DNA from: Acanthacorydalis orientalis
Lineage: Eukaryota; Arthropoda; Insecta; Megaloptera; Corydalidae
Assembly: GCA_034766995.1 (NCBI GenBank)
Contig: CM068313.1
Location: 20,515,512-20,579,511, forward strand
Direction: 5' to 3'
Length of the DNA stretch: 64,000 nucleotides
The position numbers were made by a program, and so were the translations under genes. How positions within the stretch are numbered: the first letter of the stretch is position 1; every line of letters starts with the position of its first letter. Under the pieces are notes generated by a model, which was not told the origin of the DNA, did not search any database, and saw only the letters and a program-made list of their open reading frames with translations. Shown here piece by piece: positions 53,388 through 63,700 of this stretch.

Positions 53388-54021
53388 CATATATATATTG
53401 TATATGTGTGCGTATAAGTGTGCATATATATATATATATATATAGTATATGTGTGCGTATTAGTCAACATAAAACCAGCATTAATTTTACATAAAATCTT
53501 ACTACACATTGTATACGTTCATTTATATATTTACATCTTATCTAAATTACTTGAAAAAAAAATAATGTTTACCCAGCATACGAATTATAGCCCTTTTTGA
53601 TTGCGACTGCCGCATCTCGCCTTGTAAAGAACCTTTAATATCTTTCCCGATAGAGTGAGGTGTCCTACTTCTTATCGCTAATCCCATTCTTACATACAAT
53701 ACAATAATAATCATCATTGGTATAACAAAAAATAGTAAAGTACTGAGCTCCCATAATGGCACGCCCGTTGGTTCATGCAGTATACCGCAGAATGCAGACT
53801 CTGCTACAAATTGACCACTGCCTGGAGGATAATCGATGTAGTACATCCTAGTGATCACGGCAAACGGAAGTGCGCTTACAAGTGACACCACCCACATAGC
53901 AGCAATGATACGTACTGCTCTCTGCAGACCAGACATCGTGTATACGTGAAGTGGATGGCATACAGCGAGGTAACGTTCCGTTGAGAATACAACGATTATC
54001 AGCACCGAGACGTATGATGCT
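45290..54021 (-). CDS. CapaR: CAPA/pyrokinin-type neuropeptide GPCR, 3' part of gene (three exons)
   Basis: Rhodopsin-family receptor expected in the plasma membrane, binding PRXamide-type neuropeptides and signalling through a G protein. Joining 54021-53573, 46296-46009 and 45552-45290 gives about 332 residues from the end of TM3 to a stop, with GT-AG boundaries and matching phases at both introns. Visible motifs are [10 protein letters not shown] after TM3, the ECL2 cysteine in [10 protein letters not shown]5 ending [26 protein letters not shown] in TM6 and NPILYN in TM7. The PPGSG loop and the [11 protein letters not shown] tail start fit insect CAPA and pyrokinin receptors. CAPA receptor is preferred because of the ICL3 text [17 protein letters not shown] and the tail, but a pyrokinin receptor is a close alternative, so the symbol is provisional. 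The 5' exons (N-terminus, TM1, TM2, most of TM3) are not in the window. Base composition is clearly richer in G+C than the surroundings. Confidence 0.88.
45553..46008 (-). other. Proposed receptor intron 2
   Basis: 456-bp GT-AG intron (GTATGTGT ... ACATTTTAG), AT-rich, with a (TA)n array at about 45795-45840. Its removal joins the tail exon in frame. Confidence 0.6.
46009..46296 (-). CDS. CapaR: Receptor exon: TM6, ECL3, TM7, start of cytoplasmic tail
   Basis: The exon is 288 nt, with acceptor ATTTCAG ending at 46297 and donor GAAA|GTATGTGT with GT at 46008-46007. The first two bases complete the Ala codon begun in the preceding exon, giving [13 protein letters not shown]6 carries the class A CWxPFH motif, ECL3 reads [14 protein letters not shown], and TM7 ends in [13 protein letters not shown], the NPxxY switch followed by helix 8 and a cysteine (ILCG) suited to palmitoylation. 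The tail then reads [17 protein letters not shown] and a run of threonines. If the donor is not used, the frame runs seven more codons (SMCDIHE) to a TGA at 45986-45988, giving a short-tailed isoform. Confidence 0.92.
47045..47323 (-). CDS. Hypothetical 92-residue open frame inside receptor intron 1
   Basis: Not recognised. It starts [20 protein letters not shown], a short basic N-terminus followed by a hydrophobic stretch that could be a signal or anchor segment. It contains six cysteines and ends in a basic segment. It lies on the same strand as the receptor, in its 7.3-kb intron. It is not microsatellite-derived and is longer than most chance frames here, but codon use looks ordinary for AT-rich non-coding DNA. 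A spurious frame is the most likely explanation. Confidence 0.15.
   Translation of the reverse strand: MPGVVWKTRHILLIFLFYAVHQHIINSRDTFPCIFMSVRNCKLQYVKTSCMSIFLITYLLKRLCRKSTDNTKNVCRILIFHISFTFNDRERK
47912..47999. repeat. (TA)n array with TGCATA interruptions
   Basis: Short TA, CATGCATATATATGCATA, then about 55 bp of pure TA. Confidence 0.93.
51968..52040 (+). repeat. Compound (TC)n(TA)n microsatellite
   Basis: TCTCTTTC(TC)n directly followed by (TA)n, in receptor intron 1. Confidence 0.95.
52653..52785. repeat. 12-bp direct repeats flanking a G+C-richer 109-bp segment
   Basis: TTCACACTAAAA occurs at 52653-52664 and 52774-52785. The segment between them (TACGGTCGCCAAGCGAGTGA onward) is richer in G+C than the surroundings. 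This could be a short insertion with a target duplication. Confidence 0.45.
53303..53360 (+). repeat. 14-bp tandem repeat (ATGCTTGTATATAT), four units, then TA array
   Basis: Four consecutive units of ATGCTTGTATATAT run into a (TA)n tract to about 53386 and then ATATGTGTGCGTATAAGTGTG, which recurs in part at 53445-53463. Confidence 0.85.
53573..54021 (-). CDS. CapaR: Receptor exon: end of TM3, TM4, ECL2, TM5, ICL3
   Basis: The exon is 449 nt: one base finishing a split codon, 149 whole codons, then one base of the next codon. The acceptor is ATGTTTCAG ending at 54022 and the donor is GG|GTAAAC with GT at 53572-53571. Counting the first whole codon as residue 1, ERY is at 15-17, TM4 about 32-54, the ECL2 cysteine (partner of a TM3 cysteine expected outside the window) near 78, TM5 about 90-115, and ICL3 basic text RSRTPHS then [12 protein letters not shown] at the end. 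Open reading continues a few codons past the donor into intron (GKHYFFFK), which is read-through. A methionine at residue 6 would be wrong because that codon is GTG within TM3; the frame is open up to the acceptor. Confidence 0.93.
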
Positions 54022-56334
54022 CTGAAACATTTTTTTTTAGGAATACTTTATTGTTGTTTCATATGTTTGTTTATTTTCAATTTTTTTCAAATTTGTGCCT
54101 GATATAATATCATAGAACTCGAATATAGAATTTTTCATATATGTATAAATGCAGTTTATATCTGTTTTTTTTTTGTATGAACAGTTTTAAAATATATACA
54201 ATATTATTATAACATTTTTCAAAATATGAAACCAATATCTAAAATAACATACTAAAATGTATATTTATTTTTATAAAGTAGAAATAAATAATAAATAAAT
54301 GTACTCAAAATATAAAATAAAATAATCTTCTATTATACAAACTAAAATATATTCAATGTATGAAGTAGTATTTTGAAATGTATACAATATTTTATGTATT
54401 TTTCAACGTAAGAATAAACAAATAAATATTTTAGAATAGAAAAACAAATTTATATACCAAAAAAAGTTTTATCTCAAAGAATCTCATTATTTATAAATAT
54501 TATTACAAAAGAAAATATTATATATGGATTTTTAAACTGATATTCTCCTAAAAATGTTCATTAAAAGAGTTTGAAAATATTATTAAGTATATTTTTATTG
54601 TAAATAATATTTAAATTATATAAATATTTATATTTATTTTAAAATGCTTTATAAAATAAGTGTTTCTCGATAATTTATATATATATATATATATTATAAT
54701 TCTTATAGTACGATATTTTTAGATGCATAAAAATATTTATCTTAATTTTATTAATTAATAATATAAAATTATTTACTTACAAGTACCAATTTATTATTTG
54801 TAATAGTTTCATCTATAACCGTCAATAATTAAAATTTGGTTTTAATTTGCCAACAAATATATTTTAATAAAATATTAATAGAATATTGTTTTCATTGATT
54901 TCAATTTCCTGTAAAATAGTATTTTAAAAACTAATATTTTTTCAAGTAAGCAACGAATAAACTCTTATATTCTTTATTTATGATATTTGTAGAATTTACC
55001 TTTTGGATATTCATGATTATTACCTTTTTAACGAAAAATTACACATATCAAAAGGTCAAATTAACTTCAGATGCTTTGATCAAAGGCTTGACATGCTATT
55101 TATATGACTATGATTTCCTTATAAACACCTTATAAACGTAGATTACTTTATATACATACATACAGATATATGCATATATACATATATATATAAATGACTG
55201 TATTCATATTTATAAAATTATATATTTCAACATGAAAGTCGTGATAAACCATTAATTTGAAAAACCTATTTTGAAAAATAGATGTAAGATAAAGAAAAAA
55301 AATATTTCATGTTACTGAAAATATATATTAAAACATATCAAATTAAATAATATTACATATTTCCATATTGTGGCTTTAAATAGTTTAAAAATTTTACACT
55401 ACTTATTAGTTTATTAGTAGTGGTTAATTAAAAATAATTATTAGATTTCTTAATGTAAGAATGTTTAAACAATTATCTGGATTTATATATGAATTAATTA
55501 AATGAAAGTTCTTTTGAAACAAACACATCCACAATTTAATAATTGGGATTGTAAGAGATAATAATGGAAAAGAATAAACGTTTTTATTATCGCGGTAGAA
55601 CCATAAAAACAGCAATCACTTAACGATCTCTACTTTTTAATGATTCAATCTATTTTAATCAAACGACATAAAGCAAGTCCATAAAATATATGCTCTTGTT
55701 ACAATTTCCACTTAGACTATAATTTATTCTAATCTGTACGATTTCTTAAATCTTTACCGTTACACTGAGTAGTTTAAATCAATTTTTCAAAAAAAAGAAT
55801 ACGGTTAAATTTAAATGAAGACAAATATTTCAAATCTTAGATTGATAGTAATTTCCTCTTTGAAAATTATATTTAATAATAATTTAATAATATTGTTTTT
55901 TATTTTTTGGAATTTAAATAAATAATTTGAAATAAAATAAAAGATAGAAGTTTTAAATAATCTTTAAACACGTTAAATGTACAAAATATATTAATATTTC
56001 AAAACATTTTAATAAAAAAACAATATAAATTTATTATAAATATTCTTTATTATTCTTATGAATATTTTATATCAAAATGTGTTTAAATTATTTAAGTCAA
56101 AGTTGTAAATATTGATATGATAATAATAATAGGAAAAAGTTTAGCTCTTATATTTATTTGAGGGTTTAATATTATTGACACTTATATTTTAAAAATTATA
56201 AGTTAAAGACAATGAAATGTATTTTAAATAATATTAATATCACTATTTAATATTTCAGCCATTTACTTTATAACAACTAATAAATAATTATTATATGTTT
56301 TCATTATATATCGTGCATTTCTTTTTACGAAGTA
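54022..56334. other. AT-rich DNA, presumptive receptor intron
   Basis: It begins at the acceptor of the TM3-TM5 exon. No upstream receptor exon could be read on the minus strand. Small TA tracts lie at 54678-54694 and 55168-55190. Confidence 0.6.
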
Positions 56335-57296
56335 TTAGATTGGTGGAAAAATAATTGCGGTTTTTTTGTATCGAGTATAAAGGCGCATATGTCAGTTAAA
56401 AATTATATTTATTAATCAAAATAAAGATTATTGGCCTGGACACATTTCTCCCAACAGGAAAAAAGTTTGTTTCATCAGGATTTAAGAGTTTGTAGTGAAT
56501 GATACCACTTGCCGACCACCAAACAATAACCATAATCTTTTTTTCATAAAGCTTCGGTTTTGGAAACTGTTTTGGTGCTTCTCCTCGATCTAGCCACTGT
56601 GATGAACGTTTCCGATTGTTGTAGAGAATCCACTTTTCATCACATGTGACAATGCGATCAAGAAAGGGATCATTTTTGTTATACAAAAGAAGCGTAAAAC
56701 AGACGTCGTATCGCTGAATTGCTTGATGTTCGTTTAGTTCATACGGTACCCATTTAACCAGATTTTTTGTTTCTCCTATTACGCTCAAACGTCGGACAAC
56801 TCTTGAATGATCAACATTAAGTTATTCTGTCACCTCTCGAGTTGTTTTACGTGGGTCCGCTTTAATAATGTTTCTTAAATCATAATTGCCAGTATCAGTA
56901 TATCAGTATAGCTGAAGGACGTCCACGACCTTCTTCATCAATAGAGCTTTCGTATCCATCACAAAATTTTTAGAATCAGTGTTGAACTGTACGTTCACTA
57001 ATTAACTCCTTACCAAAAATAAATTTGATTTTTCGAGTAGTTTCTATTGTTTTACATCCGAATTTATATTCATACAACAAAATCTCGCGAATTTACTTTT
57101 CTTTTATGACTAACTTAAAACGTTATATCCAATAATACTCAAAAATGAAATAATAGAAATAATCTGAAATCAGTGGTGCAAATTTCATTGTTTACTAATA
57201 TGTATCACATGACTATAACAAAAGATAATAGTAACTAGAAAAATCGCCGCAAAACTTAAAATAATAAAAACCGCAATTATTTATGCACCAAACTAA
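56335..57296 (-). mobile_element. Mariner, cecropia-type, internally deleted copy
   Basis: Both inverted repeats are intact enough to read: ATTGGTGGAAAAATAATTGC on the left, and TTTGGTGCATAAATAATTGC as the reverse complement of the right, each followed by GGTTTTT. TA or TTA lies at each end. Length is about 960 bp instead of about 1.27 kb. The missing part is a block equivalent to roughly 63236-63569 of the other copy; the junction is at 56467-56472 (TTGTTT on this strand). Confidence 0.87.
56412..57107 (-). pseudogene. Mariner transposase remnant, C-terminal half deleted
   Basis: The best open stretch (56396-56788) reads [17 protein letters not shown], then [20 protein letters not shown] with the first catalytic Asp, then [20 protein letters not shown]. 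After LNPDET it jumps to text of the extreme C-terminus in the wrong frame ([11 protein letters not shown], from a sequence that encodes SRWEKCVEANG in the other copy). The second and third catalytic Asp blocks are therefore lost. The N-terminal part is broken by frameshifts, and the start codon has decayed to ATA at 57105-57107. It is related to the copy at 62603-63624, with which it shares a small coding lesion. Confidence 0.85.
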
Positions 57297-57606
57297 TAAA
57301 TCGTACTTATGCAACAACAATATGCAATTCAAACACTTTTAAAGAAAAAATATATATTTGATTACAATGTAAATTCTATTTAGGAAATGTAGATAAATAC
57401 ATTTATTTAAGATACTATTGTATTGAATTTTTTTATAGTTAAAGGGCATTAACCTCGAAGTCAATCTCAGTGTGAGTTCTGTAATGTAACATTCTACGCG
57501 ACAAATTTAAACGAGACCAGAATGCGGTTTGGACCTTCGACCCAATATCACCTAACCAACCTGCTGTCTAGAATGAAATACTACCGTCTCTATACATTTA
57601 TGTATG

Positions 57607-57607
<1 letters not shown>

Positions 57608-57690
<83 letters not shown>
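57608..57690. repeat. (TA)n arrays split by TGCATGTGTGTGTA
   Basis: Two TA runs around a TG-rich spacer. Confidence 0.93.
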
Positions 57691-57695
<5 letters not shown>

Positions 57696-58304
57696 CAAAC
57701 TTTTAGATAGTTTTTATATATATAATGAATATATTTCATTGCGCACTTATCGATAAGTAAAATTACTTCTATTTCGTTTTAGTAACACTGACCGTTTTAC
57801 TAGATACTCACGTACCATTTTCTTTGCGAATATTGTACAAGTCAGTAGATATACAAGTACGTATTTCACATAGCTATTCGAACGTGACTTGAAGAAATTT
57901 TATTGAATTGATATATAATATTTTTATTATTTGACATACAGTAAAAATATTCTTAACAGTGATAAATTCGACAAAATTCCATTTGAAGTAAGTCCATCGT
58001 CAAATTTTGATGTTTTTTTTATATTATTGTATAAAATATCAATTATATTTGGAAATTTGGAGTAATTTTATAAAAAATTAACATAAAAATTTTATGTAAT
58101 AGATTCATATAAAAAATTAAGAAAACTAATGCAATCGTATTAATTTCGAATATGAATTAGACGGCAACTTTTGATTCCATGTTACACATTGAATATTAGT
58201 GCTCTTTTAGATAAATGTAGGTGTTTGAAAAATTTTAAAAAAATATATAAAATGTAAATTTCAATTTTATGTATAGTACACTTTCATGTCTACTCATGTA
58301 TACA

Positions 58305-58310
<6 letters not shown>

Positions 58311-58364
<54 letters not shown>
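58311..58364. repeat. (TA)n array
   Basis: About 50 bp of pure TA after ACATATTTA. Confidence 0.95.
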
Positions 58365-58368
<4 letters not shown>

Positions 58369-58570
58369 ACAAAAATGTTTATTACTTCTAGTATTTAATA
58401 GATTCAAGAAGTGTTTGTTTTTTTAATATTGTTAATTTATTAGAATGAATTTATCGCATTTCGAAGTAACAAGGTGTATTAATTGACAAGTTTATGTAAT
58501 AAAACATATACTTTTAAATATGCATTATTATTGAGTATTCTTCTTTAAAAAAAGAATTTTCCATCCATTA

Positions 58571-59352
58571 CTAGGGTCATTTGATAAAAAAAGCAAGTTA
58601 AACACCATTTTTTGGAAAAAATCGATTTCATTTCTCAACATAGTCTCCATTGAGGGCTGTACACTTGGTCCAGTGAGTCTGTAAAATACGCATTGACGGC
58701 AGTATTGACGATATGCTTATTGACGAGAATTTCTTTCCACCGAGCCAAATTTTCAAGTTTGTGAAGAGGAAGTAGCCGCACGAGGCCAAGTCCGGAGAAT
58801 AGAGTGCATGAAAAATCAATTCAACACCTAATTTGTACAATTTTGCTATTGTGACGCTCGATTTGTGGGTGAATGAGTACTTTCTTTGTGCGCTAATCTT
58901 GGTCATTTTTGTTTCAGCTTTTCTTTCAAATGGCCCAAAAATATTGCATAATAAATTTCTGTTATCGTTTTTCCCTTGCTTAAGTAGTCGATCAGGATGA
59001 TTTCTTGGGAATCCCAAAAAACAATGGCCATCCCCTTCCCAGTCGATAAAACGGTCTTCGCCTTCTTCGACACACTTTCACCAGTCGTTGTCCACTGCTT
59101 TGACTGCTGCTTCGACTCAGGTGTGAGTGCTGTTTCATCCACGGTGATAAATCGACGGAAAAAGGTCTGTTCGTTTTTTTTCATTTTAGCAGCAACTGCT
59201 AAAATACTCGCTTCAAACATCTGTATAATGTGAACAACGCGTCGCTTCTGGTTGAAATTTGTCCTATCCTAGTTTAAAAGAGACACTTCGTAGCCGTGAC
59301 GTTACCAAATAATGGTGGCATCACATCATAAAAAATTATCAAATGACCCTCG
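58571..59352 (-). mobile_element. Mariner (second D34D lineage), N-terminally deleted copy
   Basis: Inverted repeats CTAGGGTCATTTGATAA (left) and CGAGGGTCATTTGATAA (reverse complement of right) are flanked by TA at 58569-58570 and 59353-59354. It is about 782 bp and aligns end to end with the copy at 43298-44110, including a shared 5' leader (GACGCGTTGTTCAC) and the same missing N-terminal coding block. Confidence 0.88.
58628..59220 (-). pseudogene. Broken mariner transposase, catalytic half only
   Basis: Frame 1 (59220-58903) reads FRRFITVDETALTPESKQQS, MAIVFWDSQEIILIDYLSKG and KTITEIYYAIFLGHLKEKL. Frame 2 (59017-58628) continues with SSVTIAKLYKLGVELIFHAL, YSPDLASCGYFLFTNLKIWL and finally WTKCTALNGDYVEK before the stop, the usual mariner C-terminus. 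A frameshift lies near 58900-58930. The third catalytic Asp is replaced by Gly (ASCGYF), the second catalytic block is lost, and the DNA-binding domains are absent. Confidence 0.86.
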
Positions 59353-59354
59353 TA

Positions 59355-62300
59355 TATAAGTCTGTAAAACACACATCTGAAACTTCTTTCAATTTTTAGA
59401 AACATTAATTGTAACTTCTTTTCTAAATCAGTGTTTCGTGGGTTTTTCTTTTATCCCTCCTATCTTGTAAAGTCCTTACTCTTTTATTGTAATTCTAAAT
59501 TACAGTTTAGAAGTAAAGTGGAAAGAGAAAAATAAAAAGAAAAGAATAATTTTTCGATAAAATTTATTTTTTTACATAAAAAATAATCAATAAATGTAAT
59601 AATATAAAGATACAATATTGTATCATTTCGGTTTGTTTTCATTTTACATTTCTGGTCACATATAATATATAAAAGTAAAGAATGAAATTCAAAAAATACT
59701 GAACTAAAATAGTTGAATAAACCAAACAGTATTAGAATACATGTCAACTGTTAAAATCTAGTTGAGATCATAATGTTTATTCATACATTACTTACATCAG
59801 AATAGATTTTTCAAATATGTATCGTTTAAAGAGTATTTTCAAAGTTCCTACAGTTTTGATAATCATGATTGGAATTTCACATGTACTTCAAATTGAGAAA
59901 GCACTTGTAAAGTCTACATTTCCGAACTGGCAAAGATGCCCAAGAGGAAGTCAGATGAGAGCTATATTTCCGGAAGTTATCTTTTTACTATCTAAAAATT
60001 GTATCTTTAATCTTACGATATTTTAAGTGCTGTATGTATTAATAAGCGTACAGGTGACTTTAAAAAATGGACTAGATTGCATGTATCAAACAGATGTGTT
60101 TTTTACTGTTAATTATTTAAATTCAATATTTTAAAAATATGTTTTGCCACTTCTTACATGTAAATTCTTAATCGAATTTCTTATTTGTCATTTTTAAGTA
60201 AGAGTGTTTAAATTAAATTTTAAACTTAAATATTGATAACATCTAAAAATAAATTACTTTTTCTAATATTTTCTTAAAAAATAAATTTTAAATAACTGTC
60301 TTGTAATAATTATTACGAAAAAAATTATTACATGCCTTCACTTAAATAGTATTCGACTAAGAGATATTTTATATTTTATCTCCGAACATAAATATCTTTA
60401 AGACCTATTAAAATACAAAGTATTTTACTTTTATTGACAATACTGTTACCACCATATATTATCATGAGATATGTTCTACTTGCTACTGTTAGAAAATATA
60501 ACAGTATGTATTTTTAAATCTTCTCGATCTTATATATAATAATGAGTGTCATTTATTATATCTTAAAAAAAATTGAAATATCTAGAATTATATCAATTTT
60601 ATGAACTAGTTTCTTTGAAAACTACTATAATGCTCTATATAATTATAATGAAAATATTCATTAAGTAATATTTTAAACTTACAATTTGTTAAGATAACAA
60701 TTTGAAAAATTGAACCAAGCCACAAATCAATTAAATTAAATCAATATGAATAAAAGTACTTAATAGAAAACTGACTATATTTATAAACTGACTATATATT
60801 ACATGAAAATTATTATTAAGTTTTTATATAGTAAACCATAACTTAAAATCCGCAAAAAATGAAGAATACATTTCAAATAGAAATACTGAAAAAAATTTAG
60901 TGTAAGTAAATTTAATGCTAAAATAAAAACTTCTAATTATTTATAATGAAAAAAGGTTAGAAAATTTGCTTATTATTTTATATATTTACTTAAGAAAAGA
61001 TATTTATTTTGTAGTAAACTTCAAAAACGTATATAAAATACGATAACTAAAAATTAAGTAATAATTCATCTCAAAGTGGACATGTAAACAATGAAAAGAA
61101 TATAAATCAGACATGTATATTATTTTCTAATCATTCTTTGATATTTAGTGATATTTGCCCGTTCATATTACGTTACATATAAGTTCGTATCGTCTAAACC
61201 TTATAATTAATAGCCGTTGTTCGACATTTAAGTAAAATATATTACTTTTTAATAACAGGTTACTTTGACATGGGTCAAAGTCTGATCGACTATTTATTGT
61301 TCTATCCCTAGAAGATCATTTGTATTGTTAAGAATCATAATATTCGTTAAAGCTTATTTCAAAATTGTGATCATGTTCACGAAAACCAATAGAAAAGATG
61401 ATAAATTATTACAGTTAGTGTGCACGTAAGTAACTTTAGCAAACAATTCATCATGTTGTCGACGCAATCAAAAAATATTTTCATAAAAAAGATTAAAACC
61501 TTACAACTTTTTTAGTGTTCTACATTTTATAATGCATATTTGCATCATAATGCATATTTTCATCATAATGCATAAAGTAAATATTTTATATCAAGTAAAA
61601 GAATGTTTGTTGGAGAAATCATTCGAATTAAAAAATATCATCTAAACATAGCCCCGATTCTATTTAATTGAGTAACCTTATTAACTTGAAAATACAACAG
61701 GCAACATATTTGCTGTCTTTATTTTATTTATAATGATGATACATTTTAAAAATGCATTCTGAGAATTTGTTTACATATTATAAAATTATAAATTATTATT
61801 TATTCCAATAATTATTTTTATTTTTATGTCTTCATAAAAATCGAAAATATGTATTAATATGTACGTGAAAACATTAAAGTATAATATTTACTTATGAAAT
61901 ACATGCAACGAATGTGAATGCCATTTGTAAGCTTTCAGTACATAGGCCATGAAAGAAAAAGGTTATTGCTAAATAAAATTCCATTTGTACTTTAATCACG
62001 TTTAAGTGACTACAAGACAAAATTTCAGAAACGTGCGTGTACAATTGTGAAATCTTCACATACTTATAGAAAAATCTACAAAGCACCCTCTTTAAGTGAC
62101 TGTTTTTTTAATGCTGTAATTGTATTTAAATACTACTTTAAGATTATTTATTCCACATTGTGATTAAAACATTACAATTATTTCCGTTTATGGTAATTTT
62201 ATTAATAATATATTTTCCTTTATATTGATTATAAACATTAAATGTTACTTTCACTATTCTTTTTGTATTTTAAAAAAATCAGTAAATATCAAATAATAAA

Positions 62301-62388
62301 ATTTAACAAAAATATTGTGTAAATTATTTAGTTATATTTATAATTTAATTATATTTGACGATTGTGCTAAGTGGATGGAATAGATAAG
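59355..62388. other. AT-rich DNA, presumptive receptor intron
   Basis: No receptor exon found. It contains the unassigned frame at 59817-60026 and short CATAATGCATA repeats at 61531-61575. Confidence 0.6.
59817..60026 (+). other. Unassigned 69-codon open frame
   Basis: It reads MYRLKSIFKVPTVLIIMIGI and later STFPNWQRCPRGSQMRAIF, with a hydrophobic segment near the N-terminus and a G+C-richer centre at 59905-59985. No homology is recognised and no convincing splice sites frame it. Probably chance or a relic. Confidence 0.1.
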
Positions 62389-62390
62389 GA

Positions 62391-62436
<46 letters not shown>
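62389..62436. repeat. (TA)n array abutting mariner left end
   Basis: GGATATATG(TA)n running straight into the mariner inverted repeat. Confidence 0.93.
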
Positions 62437-62440
<4 letters not shown>

Positions 62441-63698
62441 TGATGTAAAAATAATTGCAGTTTTTATCATTTTAAGTTTGGCGAAGACTTTTCTAGTTAG
62501 TGTTATCTTTTGTGGTAGCAATTAAATTAGCACTACTGATTTCAGCTTATGTCTATTGTTTTCATTCTTTAGTATTGTTGGATATAACCTCTTAAATTAG
62601 TTATGGAAAAAGAAAATTCGCGAGATTTTATTGCATGAGTGTAAATTGGGATGTAAAGCAACATAAACTTCTCGAAACATCAAATTTTGTTTTTGGTAAA
62701 GAGTCAATTAGTGAACGTACAGCTAAATACTGGTTCCAAAAATTTCGTGGAGGAAATGAAAGCCTTGATGATGAAGAGGATCGTGGATGTCCTTCAGGTA
62801 TACTGATATACAGATACTGGCAATAATGATTTAAGAAACATTATTGAAGCGGACCCATGTAAAACAACTCGAGAAATGACAGAAGAAATCAATGTGGATC
62901 ATTCAACAGTTGTTCGACGTTTGAGCGTAATAGGAAAAACAAACAATCTGGCTAAATGGGTACCGAATGAACTAAACGAATATCAAACAATTCGGCGATC
63001 GAAGTTTCTCTGCGCTTCTTTTGCGTAACAAAAATAATCCCTTTCTTGATCGCATTGTCGCGTGATGAAAAGTAGATTCTCTATAACAATCGGAAACGTT
63101 CATCACAGTGGTTAGACCAAGAAGAAGCACTAAAACATTTACCTAAATCGAAGCTTCATGAAAAAAAGATTATGGTCACTGTTTGGTGGTCGGTAATTGG
63201 TATCATTGTCTACATCTTAAAGCCTGAAGAAACAATGACAGCAGAAAAATATTGTCAGGAAATTGAAAAAAGTCATGAGAAGTTGTATGGTCTACGGTCA
63301 GCGTTGTCTATCAAAGAGAACCAATTCTTCTTCATGACAACGCCTGACCACACATCTCACAAATGACTAAAAAATTAAATAGACTCGGTTATGAGACCTT
63401 ACCTCACCCACCTTATTCTCCGGACCTGTCTCCGTTAGATTATCATTTTTTTAAACATTTGGAAAATTTCCTGCGAGAGAAGGTTTTCAAAGATCGAGCA
63501 TCAGCTCAGCGCTTTCGATGAATTCGTTAATTCCAGGACTCCAGAATTCTATCTTGTAAGAATAAACAAACTTGTTTCCCGTTGGGAGAAATGTGTGGAG
63601 GCCAATGGTATTTATTTTGATTAATAAATATAATTTTTAACTGATATATGCGTTTTTATACTCGATTTGTAAAAACCGCAATTATTTTTGCACAAACG
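62437..63698 (+). mobile_element. Mariner, cecropia-type (Hsmar1-like), near full length, inactive
   Basis: Terminal inverted repeats are visible: the left end reads AGGTTGATGTAAAAATAATT then GCAGTTTTT, and the reverse complement of the right end reads CGTTTGTGCAAAAATAATTG then CGGTTTTT. Both match the known Hsmar1/cecropia form GGTTGGTGCAAAAGTAATTG. Length is about 1.26 kb, typical for mariners. TA dinucleotides flank both ends (62435-62436 and 63699-63700). Left flank is a (TA)n tract and right flank resumes TTATATATATA, so it sits inside a TA microsatellite. The transposase inside is broken by stops and frameshifts. Confidence 0.88.
62603..63624 (+). pseudogene. Broken mariner transposase (D34D)
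   Basis: Decayed copy of a DNA-binding, cut-and-paste transposase. The open pieces read, in order, FGKESISERTAKYWFQKF (first helix-turn-helix), IIEADPCKTTREMTEEINVD (second helix-turn-helix), the WVPNELNE linker, MVTVWWSVIGIIVYILKPEE, ETMTAEKYCQEIEKSHEKL and PHPPYSPDLSPLDYHFFKHL, the last with the third catalytic Asp. The span is about 340 codons, matching the family's usual length of near 345. Defects include frame loss just after the start, an insertion at about 62797-62822, loss of the CDEKW region (about 63060-63075) and an in-frame stop at 63364-63366. The second catalytic block reads FMTTPDH where the family has LHDNARPH, so a catalytic Asp is also gone. It cannot encode an active enzyme. 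Confidence 0.88.
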
Positions 63699-63700
63699 TA

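Larger units (their letters stand above)
46297..53572 (-). other. Receptor intron 1 (7.3 kb) and its contents
   Basis: GT-AG intron interrupting the codon just before TM6. It holds TA microsatellites (about 47917-48000, 48367-48402, 50970-51009, 51189-51200), a (TC)n(TA)n compound array at 51968-52040, a 14-bp tandem repeat at about 53305-53360, a direct-repeat-flanked segment at 52653-52785 and a 92-codon open frame on the same strand at 47045-47323. No transposase remnants or RNA genes were recognised in it. Confidence 0.75.
57297..58570. other. AT-rich DNA between mariner copies
   Basis: It holds TA arrays at 57608-57690 and 58311-58364. A slightly G+C-richer stretch at 57440-57580 contains no exon I can support. 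Confidence 0.65.

Noticed and set aside
59797..60000. Possible upstream receptor exon ending at a GTAAGT donor at 59796 (minus)
   Set aside because: The frame before the donor is open for only about 28 codons and shows no TM1-TM3 motifs.
61892..62086. 64-codon minus-strand frame with a hydrophobic end
   Set aside because: No GPCR motifs, poor splice context and AT-driven composition.
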